From: Scilla litardierei
Taxonomy: Eukaryota; Streptophyta; Magnoliopsida; Asparagales; Asparagaceae
Assembly: GCA_030789695.1 (NCBI GenBank)
Contig: CM061141.1
Coordinates: forward strand, 194,567,689-194,631,688
Length of the DNA stretch: 64,000 bases
Reading direction: 5' to 3'
Positions 11,822-21,994 of this stretch are shown one piece after another (position 1 is the stretch's first letter; the number at the start of each line of letters is the position of its first letter). A program made the translations under genes and the position numbers. Under the pieces are notes generated by a model. That model saw only the letters and a list, made by a program, of their open reading frames with translations, had not been told where the DNA came from and did no database searches.

Positions 11822-12463
11822 CTACTTGGCGCTTCCGCCAGTCACGACGCCCTCTCCCTCAAGGGAATCTCCCACCGCCCCATCGGCCTCTGGCTCATCG
11901 CCCACCCCTCCGTCGGCCTCTGGCTCATCGCCCTCCCCTCCGTCTCCATCCCCCTCCTCGTCGCTGTATGCGACGAGCCCGTCAAGGTCGACCTCTATCG
12001 GCGGGACCAGGCCCGCCACCTTCTCCTTCATCCGAGCCAAGCAGGCTTCCCATCCCTCCGCGCGGCCCTTCTCCATGCCCTCAGTCATCGAATTTGCGAG
12101 GGCGGGGATGACGGTTTTCTCCTGGTACCCGCGAAATTCCTCGACCCTACGGGCCAACTCCTCCTCGGCGGCCTTGGCACGCCCCGCTAGATCCTCCGTA
12201 CGAGCCTCCTCCCTCCGAAGGGCCTCCTCCAGCTCCTTTGCTCTCTCTCCAGCCTCGGCCGCCCTCTGCTCATGATCAGACACGACCGTCTTTAGGCGCT
12301 CTACCTCCGCCCCGTTTCGGTCGCCCCTCTCCCTCTCCTTCGCAAGGTCCTCGCCAGCGCTCTTACGAAAAGCAGCGAGCTCGACGACCACCCTAGCCAC
12401 GGCGCCCTCTTCCTTGTGAATGGCTGGCACGTGCCTCATCATCCCAAGCATCAAGTTGATGAT
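11822..12463 (-). pseudogene. Element X ORF, C-terminal exon (coiled coil, acidic tail)
   Basis: The frame downstream of the candidate intron encodes about 213 residues. It starts IINLMLGMMRHV, continues into a long Glu/Arg/Ala-rich heptad-like stretch (roughly 40-130 residues in), which I read as a coiled coil, and ends in an Asp/Glu/Gly-rich acidic tail with a short 'DEPEADGGVG' repeat. This layout is usual for C-terminal halves of plant 'putative gypsy type transposon' proteins. No zinc knuckle and no enzyme motif is seen. I infer a gag-like or accessory structural protein; the function is unknown. The exon is intact, but the upstream part of the gene is broken. Confidence 0.6.
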
Positions 12464-12549
12464 CTGAGTAAGGAAAGAGAGAAAAGTAAACCCATTTAGG
12501 GTGTTCAATAAAACCGGCTGAAAAACGTCGCCCACCTTACAGAACATAC
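12464..12549 (-). other. Candidate 86-bp intron in the element X ORF
   Basis: On minus, the donor is CAG|GTATGT and the acceptor TTCCTTACTCAG|ATC. Removal is phase 0 and joins the 12550-13116 frame to the coiled-coil frame; unspliced, the upstream frame hits a stop at 12505. The segment is T-rich like plant introns. Confidence 0.65.
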
Positions 12550-14018
12550 CTGGACGCCGTGCATCACCGCGGTCCCGCACAGACCCTCTGGCTCCACCGC
12601 TTCCAGCGCCGCCCTATCGCGGGGCAGGAAAACGTTCTCCACCAGCCTCGCCGCCACACCTCCGTCCTCAAACACGGATTCATCACTTGCTTCTTTGTAC
12701 GGCGCCCGATGAAGCGCCCCGTCGGGGTAGTCCTCGACATCGGTCCTCTTGGCCTTAAACTTAACCAATGAGGCCTCACAGAGGGGGGTCTGCGGCCCTC
12801 TCGAGACCAAACATGGGACAACCGTAAGGCCAGGGGTCCCATCCCCCGGACCCGGTCGGGCCACTTGACGCTTCGGCCCTCCCCGGTTGACCACTAGCCG
12901 ACGCCCCCTCCCCCCTGCGGGTGCCAGGGGGCTAGACGGCCTCGTTCGGGGCATTTCCCCCCCGCCACCTATCGACCCTTTGTCCCCGCCCTCCAAGTCG
13001 ATGACGGGGTCCAACATCCCCTCCCCGGCTCCGCCGCCCGCCGGACCGGTTTCCCCCGGCACGTCAGGCTCAGACGCCTTCGCCGGCCTCTTCCTCCTCT
13101 TCGTGGATAATGTCACCCCAGTCGAGCTCCCCGCCCCTCCTTCCGCTCACGACCTCTTGGGGCCAACTCTCGTCGACGATCGCCCCGCCTGCTCCGAGGC
13201 CTGCCGCATCATTTCCTCGAGGGACAGACTCATTGTGCCACCTGCCACAGAGAGAAAGTTCAGCGTAAGCATATCAGGTGCATGAACACCAAAATCTTTT
13301 GTACCTTCGGGCCATGTATACGCCGTTATCATCTCAGCCTGAGAGAGCGTCCGATAATCTCGGCCCTCTACTGGTATGGCCATTAAAATCTGGGCCACCA
13401 CCTTCTCCTCGTCCCCTAATTTCACCACCTCTCTCGCCTCGGGATTCAGCTCCGCCCAATCAGACCTTATCAGCACTTCCTCCGGCACCTCCACAAACAC
13501 ATACTGCTGGCGCCACAACTTAATTTTCCCAGGCAACCCCCTGATGAGCGGATGCGTCCTCTTCGCGGAGAGATAGTAGCATGACCCCAACCTCTTGACC
13601 AAGAAGAAGTGGCGAAATAAGGACAGTGATGAGCTAACCTGGTTGCTTACACACAGCACTAGGAACCCCACAATGGCACTGATGGCATTGGGCATCAGGC
13701 GATACAGGGGCAGTTCCAGGAAGTTCAACACTTCCAGCACGAACGGATGGGGGGGGGGAAGCGCAAACCTTGCTCAAACGAAGATACGTATACTCCAACC
13801 TCCCGGTCGCCCGCAAAACAAACCCTTTCTTGCGGCTCCGGTTCACGAACCGAATACGGCGGCCTGACGTACATAGTGAAGATCTCCGCGACGGATTTCT
13901 TCAGCACCGACTTCATGCCGGCAATCTCGATGGGCACCCTTCCTGTCTCCGCGGTGGAGCTCCCTTCCCCAACTACCCCCGAACCCTGACCACGAAACGG
14001 AGACATCGAGGAAGACAT
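12550..14018 (-). pseudogene. Element X ORF, N-terminal part ('putative gypsy type transposon' domain, broken)
   Basis: The frame starts at 14018 (MSSSMSPF). The core reads SSFEQGLRFPP, then, after a shift, VLEVLNFLELPLYRLMPNAI and LFRHFFLVKR, which I recognise as the plant 'putative gypsy type transposon' family (Pfam PF04195). Two defects are visible: a frame change at a run of ten G (plus strand 13749-13758), and a TGA at 13147-13149 that interrupts an otherwise continuous frame. A basic, nuclear-localisation-like patch (TKRRKRP) follows, then a Gly/Pro-rich linker. A possible 63-bp in-frame intron ends at TTTCTCTCTGTGGCAG (about 13237-13252). The homopolymer shift may be a sequencing error. 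This looks like the extra first ORF of a Tat-type or non-autonomous element rather than an enzyme. Confidence 0.65.
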
Positions 14019-14519
14019 TTAGAAAACGGGCGTCTTACCTAACGGGTACCGACGACTCGAGTGCTTGCGCTTCTTCGCTGACCGCTCCCACGAGGATGAC
14101 TCTGTCAAGTATACCGAAATCTCCTACGAGCCCTAGCTGCTTGTCAAAAATTTTCCCCCTCACTTATCAAACGATAGTACTCTTATAGTACTTCGCAGCG
14201 GAAAAGCGTTTTCGAAAACGTATTTTTTAAAACGTGTATTTTAATCTAGTACCCTTATGATACTAGAGAAATATTCGGCAATCCCTGGCCATTGCCGGGG
14301 TTGAGCCGTAGCCGTGCCAAGGCCGGATCCCACCTGAGGGGATTTTTCTGCAAGCCATTGTCGCCGGGTCCCGTATGGATCCAGGCGCTTCCCCCGGTAT
14401 AGGAGAATTTTGCCGCAGACGACTGTCATTGGCCCCCCATGGGCTAGTCGGCATGTTCGTATTACATAGACCAAGGCCTCTCGCCGAGGCCGACCAATGC
14501 GACCAAAAAACCCCGATTG
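14019..14519 (-). other. Element X leader, proximal part
   Basis: This is non-coding sequence between the ORF start and the GGCC-rich block. It contains AT-rich runs near 14200-14250 and an inverted 'agtactcttatagtact' at about 14175. I see no gene. Confidence 0.5.
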
Positions 14520-14832
14520 GTCGACCAGGGCCTCTGCCCTGGTCGGCCAAGGACCCTGGCACCCCCGGCCAGGGCCTCTGCCCTGGCCCCTCGGACAGGG
14601 CCAGCCAGGGCCAGGCCCTGGCCTCGGCCAGGGCCGGCAGGGCCCTGGCCTGGCCCTGGCTCCCGGCCAGGCCCTGGCCTGGCCGCGGCCAGGGCCCTTT
14701 GGCCCTGGCCGAGGCCGGCCTGGCCAGGGCCCCCTGGCCCTGGCCGGCCAGAGCCGGCCAGGCCCTGGCTGGGGCCGGCCATGGCCCTTGGGCCATGGCC
14801 GGCCATGGCCTATATGGCCATGGCCGGCCACC
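14520..14832. repeat. GGCC-rich palindromic repeat block
   Basis: Some 300 bp are built almost wholly from GGCCCTGGCC, GGCCAGGGCC and GGCCATGGCC words, all palindromic or nearly so, in irregular order. Open frames of 114-268 codons cross it on both strands and in several frames (low-complexity Gly/Pro/Ala/Arg), a sign of composition and not of coding. In sense direction it lies in the leader between PBS and ORF and would fold into very stable, alternative GC hairpins. Confidence 0.85.
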
Positions 14833-15411
14833 CCCTTGTATGTGGTTGCCGCACACACTTCCCCCCCCCTGACTGGGTGGTTTTCGTTGTCATTTGGCCG
14901 TGGCCAACCCCCTCCGCATGGGGAGGGGGGATGCATTGCCTCCATAGCCCATTTGGCCATGGTGGTCATGCACCAAAGGTCATCTTCTCTGATGGGGATA
15001 ACTACCATCGTCTTCCTCGATGAAGCACTCGTTCGTCGATGAAGCACCCGTTCGTCGAGAAAGTAGTTATTCTCTAATGGCCGTGTGCCAAAATGAAAAA
15101 AATAACATACTTTAAAGTTCGTAAACTACACGCTCCACATGAAGAGAGTTCACATTCCCTATGAATGGAGACTTAGCATCCATGAAGAGTGCGAGCTTGA
15201 CGATATGAACGGTCGGTTCTTCCCGTCACGGAGAGTTCCTGCCATATCCGTAATGACAGAAAACCCTAACGTGAAAAGAACAACCGCTGCGTTATCTCCG
15301 TCACGAAGCGTTCCTACCATATCCATAATGGTAGGATACCCATTCGTGAAAAAGACAACGCCTCGTTCATCGGTTCAACGGGGTGACGGTTTGACCGGGG
15401 CGAACCCGTAT
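14833..15411 (-). other. Element X leader, distal part with 75-bp repeat
   Basis: Two imperfect copies of a ~75-bp unit start near 15225 and 15300 (gtcacggagagttcc / gtcacgaagcgttcc, each followed by catatcc.taatg). A shorter duplication around 'ttcgtcgatgaagcac' lies at about 15017-15055. No coding region is supported. Confidence 0.6.
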
Positions 15412-15424
15412 GGCTCCGATACCA
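15412..15424 (-). promoter_or_regulatory. Primer-binding site of element X (tRNA-iMet type)
   Basis: The minus strand reads TGGTATCGGAGCC, one base away from the canonical initiator-Met PBS TGGTATCAGAGCC, separated from the LTR end by one nucleotide. It fixes X on the minus strand. Confidence 0.8.
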
Positions 15425-15425
15425 A

Positions 15426-15976
15426 TGTAGGATCCTGTCAAAACAGCGACGTTAGGATCGATTAATAAAGTTGAGACTTACGCTTGCGTATGCAGCACCG
15501 TAATCTCGAAACTTCGCCCTCGGATTCGCCACAACGGTCGGTACTTCGTCACGGAGGATCGAAGCAGAGTTTCACCGCCAAAATCTCTATTTAGAAGAGG
15601 ATTTTAATGGAAGGGAGAAGAAGAACATAAGATTCCTTTTGCAAACTTATGGCATGGAAAGTGGAGTATGAATGCCTTACCCTTGGGTCCTATTTATAGG
15701 CTTTAGGGGTAGTTATTGTAGGAAATAACTAAATATAAGCTTATTAGCCTATATTAGCACATTCATTTATCCTCTTCTTCATTCACTTATCAAGTGCCTT
15801 TATGCACTTATAAAGTGACTTTTTCTGCTTATCGAGTGGCTTTTTCCACTTATCGAGTGGTCCTTTTCACACGAGAAAAGGTTCCCTTCGTGCACGCTTT
15901 CGTGCACACGACATCTGGGGTCCGTATACCCTCATACATCCCCTCATGGGTGTATTCATGTCGTCCATATCCAACA
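15426..15976 (-). repeat. Element X 5' LTR (unpaired in this window)
   Basis: The segment starts TGTAGGATCC on plus and ends ATCCAACA, where Athila-like sequence (H) begins abruptly. The minus-strand TATA box CCTATAAATAGG lies at 15689-15700. Upstream of it in sense direction (15784-15860) are four copies of a short inverted motif of the type CACTTATCGAGTG. The second LTR would be outside the window, so the boundaries rest on the PBS on one side and the breakpoint with H on the other. Confidence 0.7.
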
Positions 15977-16973
15977 CTATGTATTTAAGACGTTTTCCAG
16001 ACTTTTTCCAGACGTCGAGTTTTAGGTTAAGTTTTACGTTTAGTTTTGGTTGAATTGAGAGTTTTAGATCTAGATTTTGGAGATATTGTGCCGACGAAGT
16101 AAAGACAACATTTTTATTGCGTGTTATTGCGTGGAATTTTTGGATCTTAACTTTCTTATTATTGTCTATTGTGTTGCTTGCTTTCGGTACGTAAAAATCT
16201 CAACTTTTTACTTTCTCTATTTGCCATTATGAATTCCTATCTAAAAGTTGCATCTTTCTTTGTTCTATCTGCTATGTCTGAGTAGTCTTATCTAGGGATA
16301 ATGGGTTAGCCCTATGATATTAGTAAAAAGATGTAAAGCTGGGATTTTTAGGTTGTGTTGGGAATAAAAGGGGAGTACTTTGGTTGATCCATCCAAATCC
16401 CTAGGAGAACTCGTACTGAGATCATGCCCACGGTCTGTGGAATTGATTAGCCTAAGGATTATCCTAAGGATTTAATTAGGGAGTTTGTGGATCCAACCAA
16501 GGCTCGTGACCATGCCCGGCTCGTGCCTTGAGGGGTCCACCGACAAACTATATCACTAAATCGACGGCTACCGCCATTGCGTCAATTAGAGCCACCAAAG
16601 TACCTCAAAGTTCTAATCCACGAGAGTGGTACGAGCTGAGAGACCAACCCCATAAAACCAATGCAACGTAGGAACCCTAGCCTAACATCGACCTCTGATG
16701 GTCCTAGCGATGATTCTTAAGGCCATAGTTTATATTGAACCAACAACATCAACAAACAATCTTCCAACCGTCTGCTAATTCTTTCTGAGATTTAGAAATA
16801 TTCTGAGACCCAATACACCGTCGCTGTCTCTGTGGGATTCGAAAATCTTTTATACTATAATTTGACACCGTCCGCTTGCGGATAGAACCCAGAATCGACA
16901 CTTAGGAACCATATAGCGCCTGACGACCGTGACACCGCCAGGTGGCTTTTAGGTGTAAGTTCTGGGCACGTCA
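15977..16973 (+). repeat. H: truncated Athila-type LTR
   Basis: This matches the downstream two thirds of the element E LTR (about 26936-28054), from 'ctatgtatttaag' through 'ggagaactcgtactgagat', 'gacggctaccgccattgcgtcaa' and the Athila U5 signature 'cttttatacta ... gacaccgt.cgcttg' to a CA end at 16973. The upstream third is missing because X sits there; X was probably inserted into this LTR. No Asp PBS follows, so H looks like a solo or truncated LTR lying in element T. Confidence 0.75.
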
Positions 16974-18351
16974 GTTGGCTTGAGTCCTAGAAGCAAAAGT
17001 GGTTCAACTACTCAATGATTCCAGCCTCGTAGTCCACCAACTAAACGGAATCTTCGAGGCCTGCGAAGACTCAATGTAGAGCTACATGCAAGTTGCTAAA
17101 GTGGAGCTCGCCAGGTTTAGACGCGTGGAAATCCATCATGTACCAAGGTCGAAGAATCACCGAGACGACGCCCTGTCGAAGCTCACGTCATCCTCCCCTG
17201 CGGGGCACAGTGGTACAGTGTACGTACAACGTCTACTACACCCCAGTGGGCTAGAGCAGGAGTAGCAAAGCATCGATCGAGAAATCACTTAGATGGATCC
17301 CATAATCCATTACCTAAACACGGGGGAGAAGCCGACCGACCCAGTGTAGGCACGAAAGCTAGAACAGAAGGCATACCAACTCGTTATGCTAAATGGTTCA
17401 TTGTACAAATGAAGATGGACCAGGTATGACGTTTTCCCCTACCTCAAATGTTTAGCCCCGTAGGAACGCATTATGTGATCCAAGAAATCCACGAGGGTGA
17501 TTGTGGGAACCATTGTGGAGGAAAAGCCATAGCTTTAAAGGCCGTGAGACAAGGATATTTTTGGCCAACGATGTTCAAAGATGCAGTCGAGTACGTACGA
17601 AGGTGCTCGACTTGCCAAAAATTCCCAAGGATCAGCTCGGCCTCACCAACTGACCTGATCCCCATCGTCAGTCCAGTGCCTTTTGCCAAATGGGGTTTGG
17701 ACCTCCTTGGTCCATTCAAACAAGCGAGAGGGCAACTGAAATTTCTAATAGTGGAGATCAACTACTTCACGAAGTGGATCGAGGAAGAGCCCCTATCCAG
17801 AATCACCTGGAAGGAGGCTCGAAGGTTCGTCTGGAAATCCATTGTCTATCGTTTTGGCTTCCCACAATCCATTGTGACGGACAATGTGACACAGTTTGAC
17901 AGTGCAGGCTTCAGAGACTTCTACTCCGAGCTGAAGATCAAGCTGCTTTTCGTCTCTGTCGCCTATCCCTAGTCTAATGGTTTGGCCAAGGCTACTAACA
18001 AATGCATTCTTGGACCTCTTCGAAAGAGAATAACAGGGCTCGAGGGAACATGGCCAGAGGAAATTCCCGGCATACTATGGTCGTACAGAACGACCCACAA
18101 AACCTCGATGGGAGAAACACCATTCATGCTGGCTTACGGATGTGAAGATGTTGTCACAGTGGAAGTTAATGAACGACCACTTCGTCTCCAATACGACGAC
18201 GAGGAAAGAAACTCGGACGGACTCGAACTCAACATACAACTAGTTGACGAGGTCTGCGAACGGGATTTGGCGCCCCATCAAACAGAAAGGACGCATGGCT
18301 CGATAATTCAACTCAAAGGTTTGCAGACGTAGCTTCTGTGTGGGTGACCTA
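16974..18351 (+). pseudogene. T: Tat-type Ty3/gypsy pol relic (RNase H end, integrase)
   Basis: Conceptual reading gives the RNase H C-terminus (SLVVHQLNG, HHVPRSKNHRDDALSKL), a spacer with several stops, then an integrase zinc domain (EIHEGDCGNHCGG ... CSTCQ) from about 17460 and the catalytic core (WGLDLLGPF; VTDNVTQFDS; SNGLAKATNK). The core is disabled: a TAG precedes SNG, the position that carries the catalytic Glu in relatives (A-E-A-T-N-K) is Lys, and the usual TDNG is TDNV. The sequence runs into GDL at 18351, where element C is inserted, and resumes at 25086. The left side is cut by H. GDNA-like motif order and 'GGKA.ALKA.RQGY.WPTM' fit the Tat lineage. Not functional. Confidence 0.85.
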
Positions 18352-20091
18352 TGTTGGTAGCAACGATCAATGAACTTCGTGTTTGATGATAACAAACGTG
18401 TGTGAACGTTTTAACGTGTGTGTTAAGTGTTTCAGAAACGACTGACTGCCTACTTATGTGCAAAGGAGAAATAGTCAAAGAGTAGGGAGGCAATCTACTT
18501 GGATTGAAAAATCACCAAGAGCCGATTTTGTTTTTGAGAAGAAGGGTTTGCGGTAGTGGAAGGGGGAGCCGCAAGTTGAGTGCTTAATAAAAACTTAAGA
18601 GAGCCCATCAAAAATAAGCTCTCTGTTAATATCCATAAGAGCCCATCAAACACCCTCTTACGGCAGTCAAAAAAGGAGTTGGCACAAAAATCTCTAGCCG
18701 AAACAACCCTAGCCCACCTCATATAAAAGCCCCATACCCTTGAAGAGAAAATACAGGAGAGCCAAAATTTTAAAAACAGAGCCGCATTTTTTTCTCAGAG
18801 CTTCAGCCGCACAAAATCTTTAACCCTAGAGCTTGAGCCGTGCTTTTCTTAAAACCCTGAGAGAGCCGCAAAAAATAAAGGGGAGGGCGCACACACACAA
18901 AAATCTTTTAATTAGCAGCAGCTAAAAAAATTGGAGAAGGCCGAAACATTTTTGGGTGCTTCAAAGAAATATCTCCATGAGCCTTGTTTTTTGTTTGCCT
19001 TGAAGCCGATTTTTTTATCCCCTTAAAATCTCAAGAGAGCAGCATCAAAAACATTTTCCTTTTGAAAAACCCTAGGAGAAGCCGAAGTATTTTTTTTGAG
19101 AGCTTTGAAAAATAAACTCCCAATTGAAATAACCCCGGCCGCTCACTTTGTAGAACACCAAAAAAAAGGAGAGGAACGAATTTTTGTTTATCTTTGAAAA
19201 TCCCAAAAGCTGAGGTCTCATTGTTTTTTTCTTTGAAATTATCAACATGCCTCTTTTTAATGCTATTTGAAAACCAAAAAAAAAGGAACAAAAGGTTTTT
19301 TTGTCACCACAAAAATATTGAAGAGTTGTTGCCGAATATTTGTTCTTCCCTTTTGCAACATCTCTTTGCACTTCCCCTAGAAAATTGCTGCCGCACCTTT
19401 GTCCCTTCTCTCCAAAATTCAATGCCCAGGGCCGAAATAATCCATGTTCTTTCCTTTGAGAATTTCGAAGCGCACAACCGTATTCTATGATTAAAATCTC
19501 AAAGAGCCAAGGTGTCGCAAGTTGCAATCTTTGGCGAGGTGCCGAAAGTTTCAACCTTTGGTGGAGGGCGCAAGTTTCATAGAGCGGGAGGCCAAGCTAT
19601 TGAGGGGACTAGAGACTACTACTTTCAGATTGATCTGACCATGCGCTGAACGACAGAGACGACACACCATTACTGGGCATTTCTAAAACTCTATTTATTT
19701 ATCTTTGTATTGGTGTAGCGATCTTTGTAGGGGAAACTTTACCATCTGTGTTACTTTTGGGGACCTGATGACTTTGGGAGTCGTCACGGAGGGAGAGCAT
19801 CTGACTAGATTGAGAGTGTAGAGCACGTGGTGTGCGTATAAGCTAGGTGAGAGTAGATTTGGGATCTTGACTCATTGTAACTGTACAAGATTACACATCT
19901 ACCTAGTATTTGCTTTCGGGGGCTGGAGTAGGTCGTGGGGACGACCGAACCAGGGTATATCTGTGCGTACTTTGTGATTGCATTCTTTTTACCCTGTCTG
20001 TGCTTATAACTGCGTGTGGTTATTCGTGGGTTGCACGAATATTTTTAATAGCCTATTCACCCCCCCTCTAGGCTACGATCCAGATCCAACA
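18352..20091 (+). repeat. Element C 5' LTR
   Basis: A 1740-bp LTR. The TATA box CTCATATAAAAGCC (18717-18730) precedes a leader crowded with the words GAGCCG and GCCGCA (about 18765-19080). The 3' half contains 'gtagcgatctttgtaggggaaactttacc' (in two parts around 19700-19745) and ends 'gatccagatccaaca'. Open frames on both strands lack domains. Confidence 0.9.
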
Positions 20092-20093
20092 AG

Positions 20094-20106
20094 TGGTATC
20101 AGAGCC
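20094..20106 (+). promoter_or_regulatory. PBS of element C (tRNA-iMet)
   Basis: TGGTATCAGAGCC is a perfect initiator-Met primer-binding site, two bases after the LTR end. Confidence 0.95.
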
Positions 20107-20135
20107 AATTTAGAGGATCTAGTCTAGATTTTTAG

Positions 20136-21994
20136 ATGACCATGAATATATCTGATTGTGCTTTTGCTGAAGGTCAGTCTATAGCCCGTCCCCCTAAGTT
20201 TAACGGTGTAGACTTTGCTTATTGGAAGGCTAGGATGAAAATCTATCTAGTGTCTGTAGATTATGATGTGTGGGATATTTTTGAAAATGGTTATAGTCTA
20301 CCCACTATTAAAATTGAAGACACTGTTATGATTAAGCCTAAACACAAGTGGGATTTAGCTGATAAGAAACTTTATACTAATAATGGTAAAGCTATGAATG
20401 CGATTATATGCTCTCTTGATAAATCTAAGTTTAATCGTATCTCACATTGTCTAACTGCGCAGGAAATCTGGCATACACTGGAGGTGACACTCGAGGGAAC
20501 ATCGCAAGTAAAGGAATCCAGACTTGCGTTGCTGAGCACTGAATATGAGAGCTTCAGCATGCTACCAACAGAATCAGTTAAAGACATGTTTGCGAGGTTC
20601 ACAGACATTGTCTACAAATCCAGTTCACTCGGTAAGCCATACTCTAGCCATGAACAGGTACGAAAGATATTAAGGGCGCTACCAAGCTCGTTCAGGCCTA
20701 AAGTCACATCTATTCAAGAAGCTAAGGACTTGTCAACAATGAAAGTGGAGGACTTGATAGGCAACCTAATGTCACACGAGCTTGAGTTGCAGAGTATAGA
20801 AGCCAGAGAGAAACCTGAAGAGAAGACCAAAGCTTCCACACCATTAGCTCTTCAAGCTAACGACGACGATCTTGATGAAGAGCAAGCCCTAATGGTCAGA
20901 AACTTCAAGAGATACATTCAGACTGATCAAGGAAGAGCTGAGATGGGAAAAAGGTTCATTCGTTCTAATAATTCTAATTTTGGTAGAAATTCCTATGATC
21001 AGAGAGCTATTAATAGAAGTGAATGTTTTAAATGCAGGAAGAAAGGGCACCATATAAAAGATTGCCCACAACAACACACAGCTCAAGTTGCAAAAGGAAA
21101 AACGAAAGTGCTGACGTGGGACATGGATAGGGAAGCTGAGGATGAGGAGGAGGAACATGAAGCCCACTCCTACATGGCATTAATGGCCAAACACAATGAG
21201 GTAGAATCTCCCACTAAAGCTGAATTCTTAGAAATCTGTAAAGGAATGCAACATAGAATTGATGAGCTAGAAGCTGATGTGGAATATTATATGAATGATA
21301 ATTTTGATATGCAATAAACTGAGTATGACATGTTTATAGAAATGAAAAACATTAAAGAAGAGCTTGTTGCATGCAAATCTACCATTACTATGTTAGAAAA
21401 AGAGAAAGCTAGCTTGTCTGAAAAAACTGATTGTCTTTCATGTCCCTCTTTATTAAAGGATATTAGCATGTATAAGCTAGATAAGACAAAGCTTGAAGTT
21501 GAAAATGAATTGCTTTCTGAAATGATTAACATGCTAAATCTTGAACTTAAAGAAAAATGAGGGATTTTGAAAAGAAAGAAGAGGAAAACAAGCAAGCTTT
21601 CATTAGTAAATGCACTTTTCTTGTGGATGAAAACGATATCTTGAAATCCAAAGTCACCACCCTAGAATTGTCATTAAAGAGATTTTCCATTAGAAAACAA
21701 AATTTGGACATTATTCTTGGAAATCAACTTTATGGCAATAATAGGCGAGGACTAGGATATGGTCTTAAAAATATTGAAAAATCAAAATATAGAAAAGTTC
21801 ACATTGAAACAACAAAGGTTGGAAATTTTCATGCTAAGTGCTTTACATGTGGATGCGTTGGTCATACTTCATATCATTGCAAATATAGGAACAAAAACAT
21901 TAAGTTCAAACAAATATGGGTTCCTAAATCTTTGATGACTAACGTGAGTGGACCTTGTTGGATTCCAAGGTCACACACGACACCTCTTTTGTAG
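20136..21994 (+). pseudogene. Element C gag (UBN2-type copia Gag), two lesions
   Basis: The start at 20136 (MTMNISDCAFAEGQ) is the first ATG after the PBS. The N-terminal 250 residues are the copia UBN2/DUF4219-type Gag (FNGVDFAYWKARM, TAQEIWHTLE, LRALPSSF). A CCHC zinc knuckle follows (CFKCRKKGHHIKDC, near residue 292), then an acidic stretch with YMALMAK. TAA at 21315-21317 interrupts a frame that continues immediately, and a frameshift near 21557 leads to a Lys/Glu-rich, probably coiled-coil segment and a second knuckle (CFTCGCVGHTSYHC) with KQIWVPK. A long Gag with a distal knuckle and 'WVPK' recalls SIRE-type elements. Its role is RNA binding and particle assembly. It is nearly intact, but no pol follows. 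Confidence 0.8.

Larger units (their letters stand above)
8785..15976 (-). mobile_element. Element X: partial Tat-like or non-autonomous LTR element
   Basis: A minus-strand element is inferred from a PBS (15412-15424) beside an LTR-like segment (15426-15976), a long leader, a broken ORF with the plant 'putative gypsy type transposon' domain (11822-14018), a GC-rich non-coding stretch and a tandem array (8785-10370). Element A is inserted in the array, so the rest of X, including its 3' LTR, would lie left of the window. No RT, RNase H or integrase is visible in the part seen. Long non-coding regions with tandem repeats are typical of Tat-lineage elements, but the assignment and the unity of X are inference. 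Confidence 0.55.

Noticed and set aside
14146..14162. 'aaaattttccccctcac' as a PPT for a 3' LTR of element X
   Set aside because: The adjoining minus-strand sequence does not begin TG and has no match to the LTR at 15426-15976.
14241..15047. 268-codon minus ORF and overlapping plus ORFs across the GGCC block
   Set aside because: Low-complexity Gly/Pro/Ala/Arg translation of palindromic repeats in several frames and no homology.
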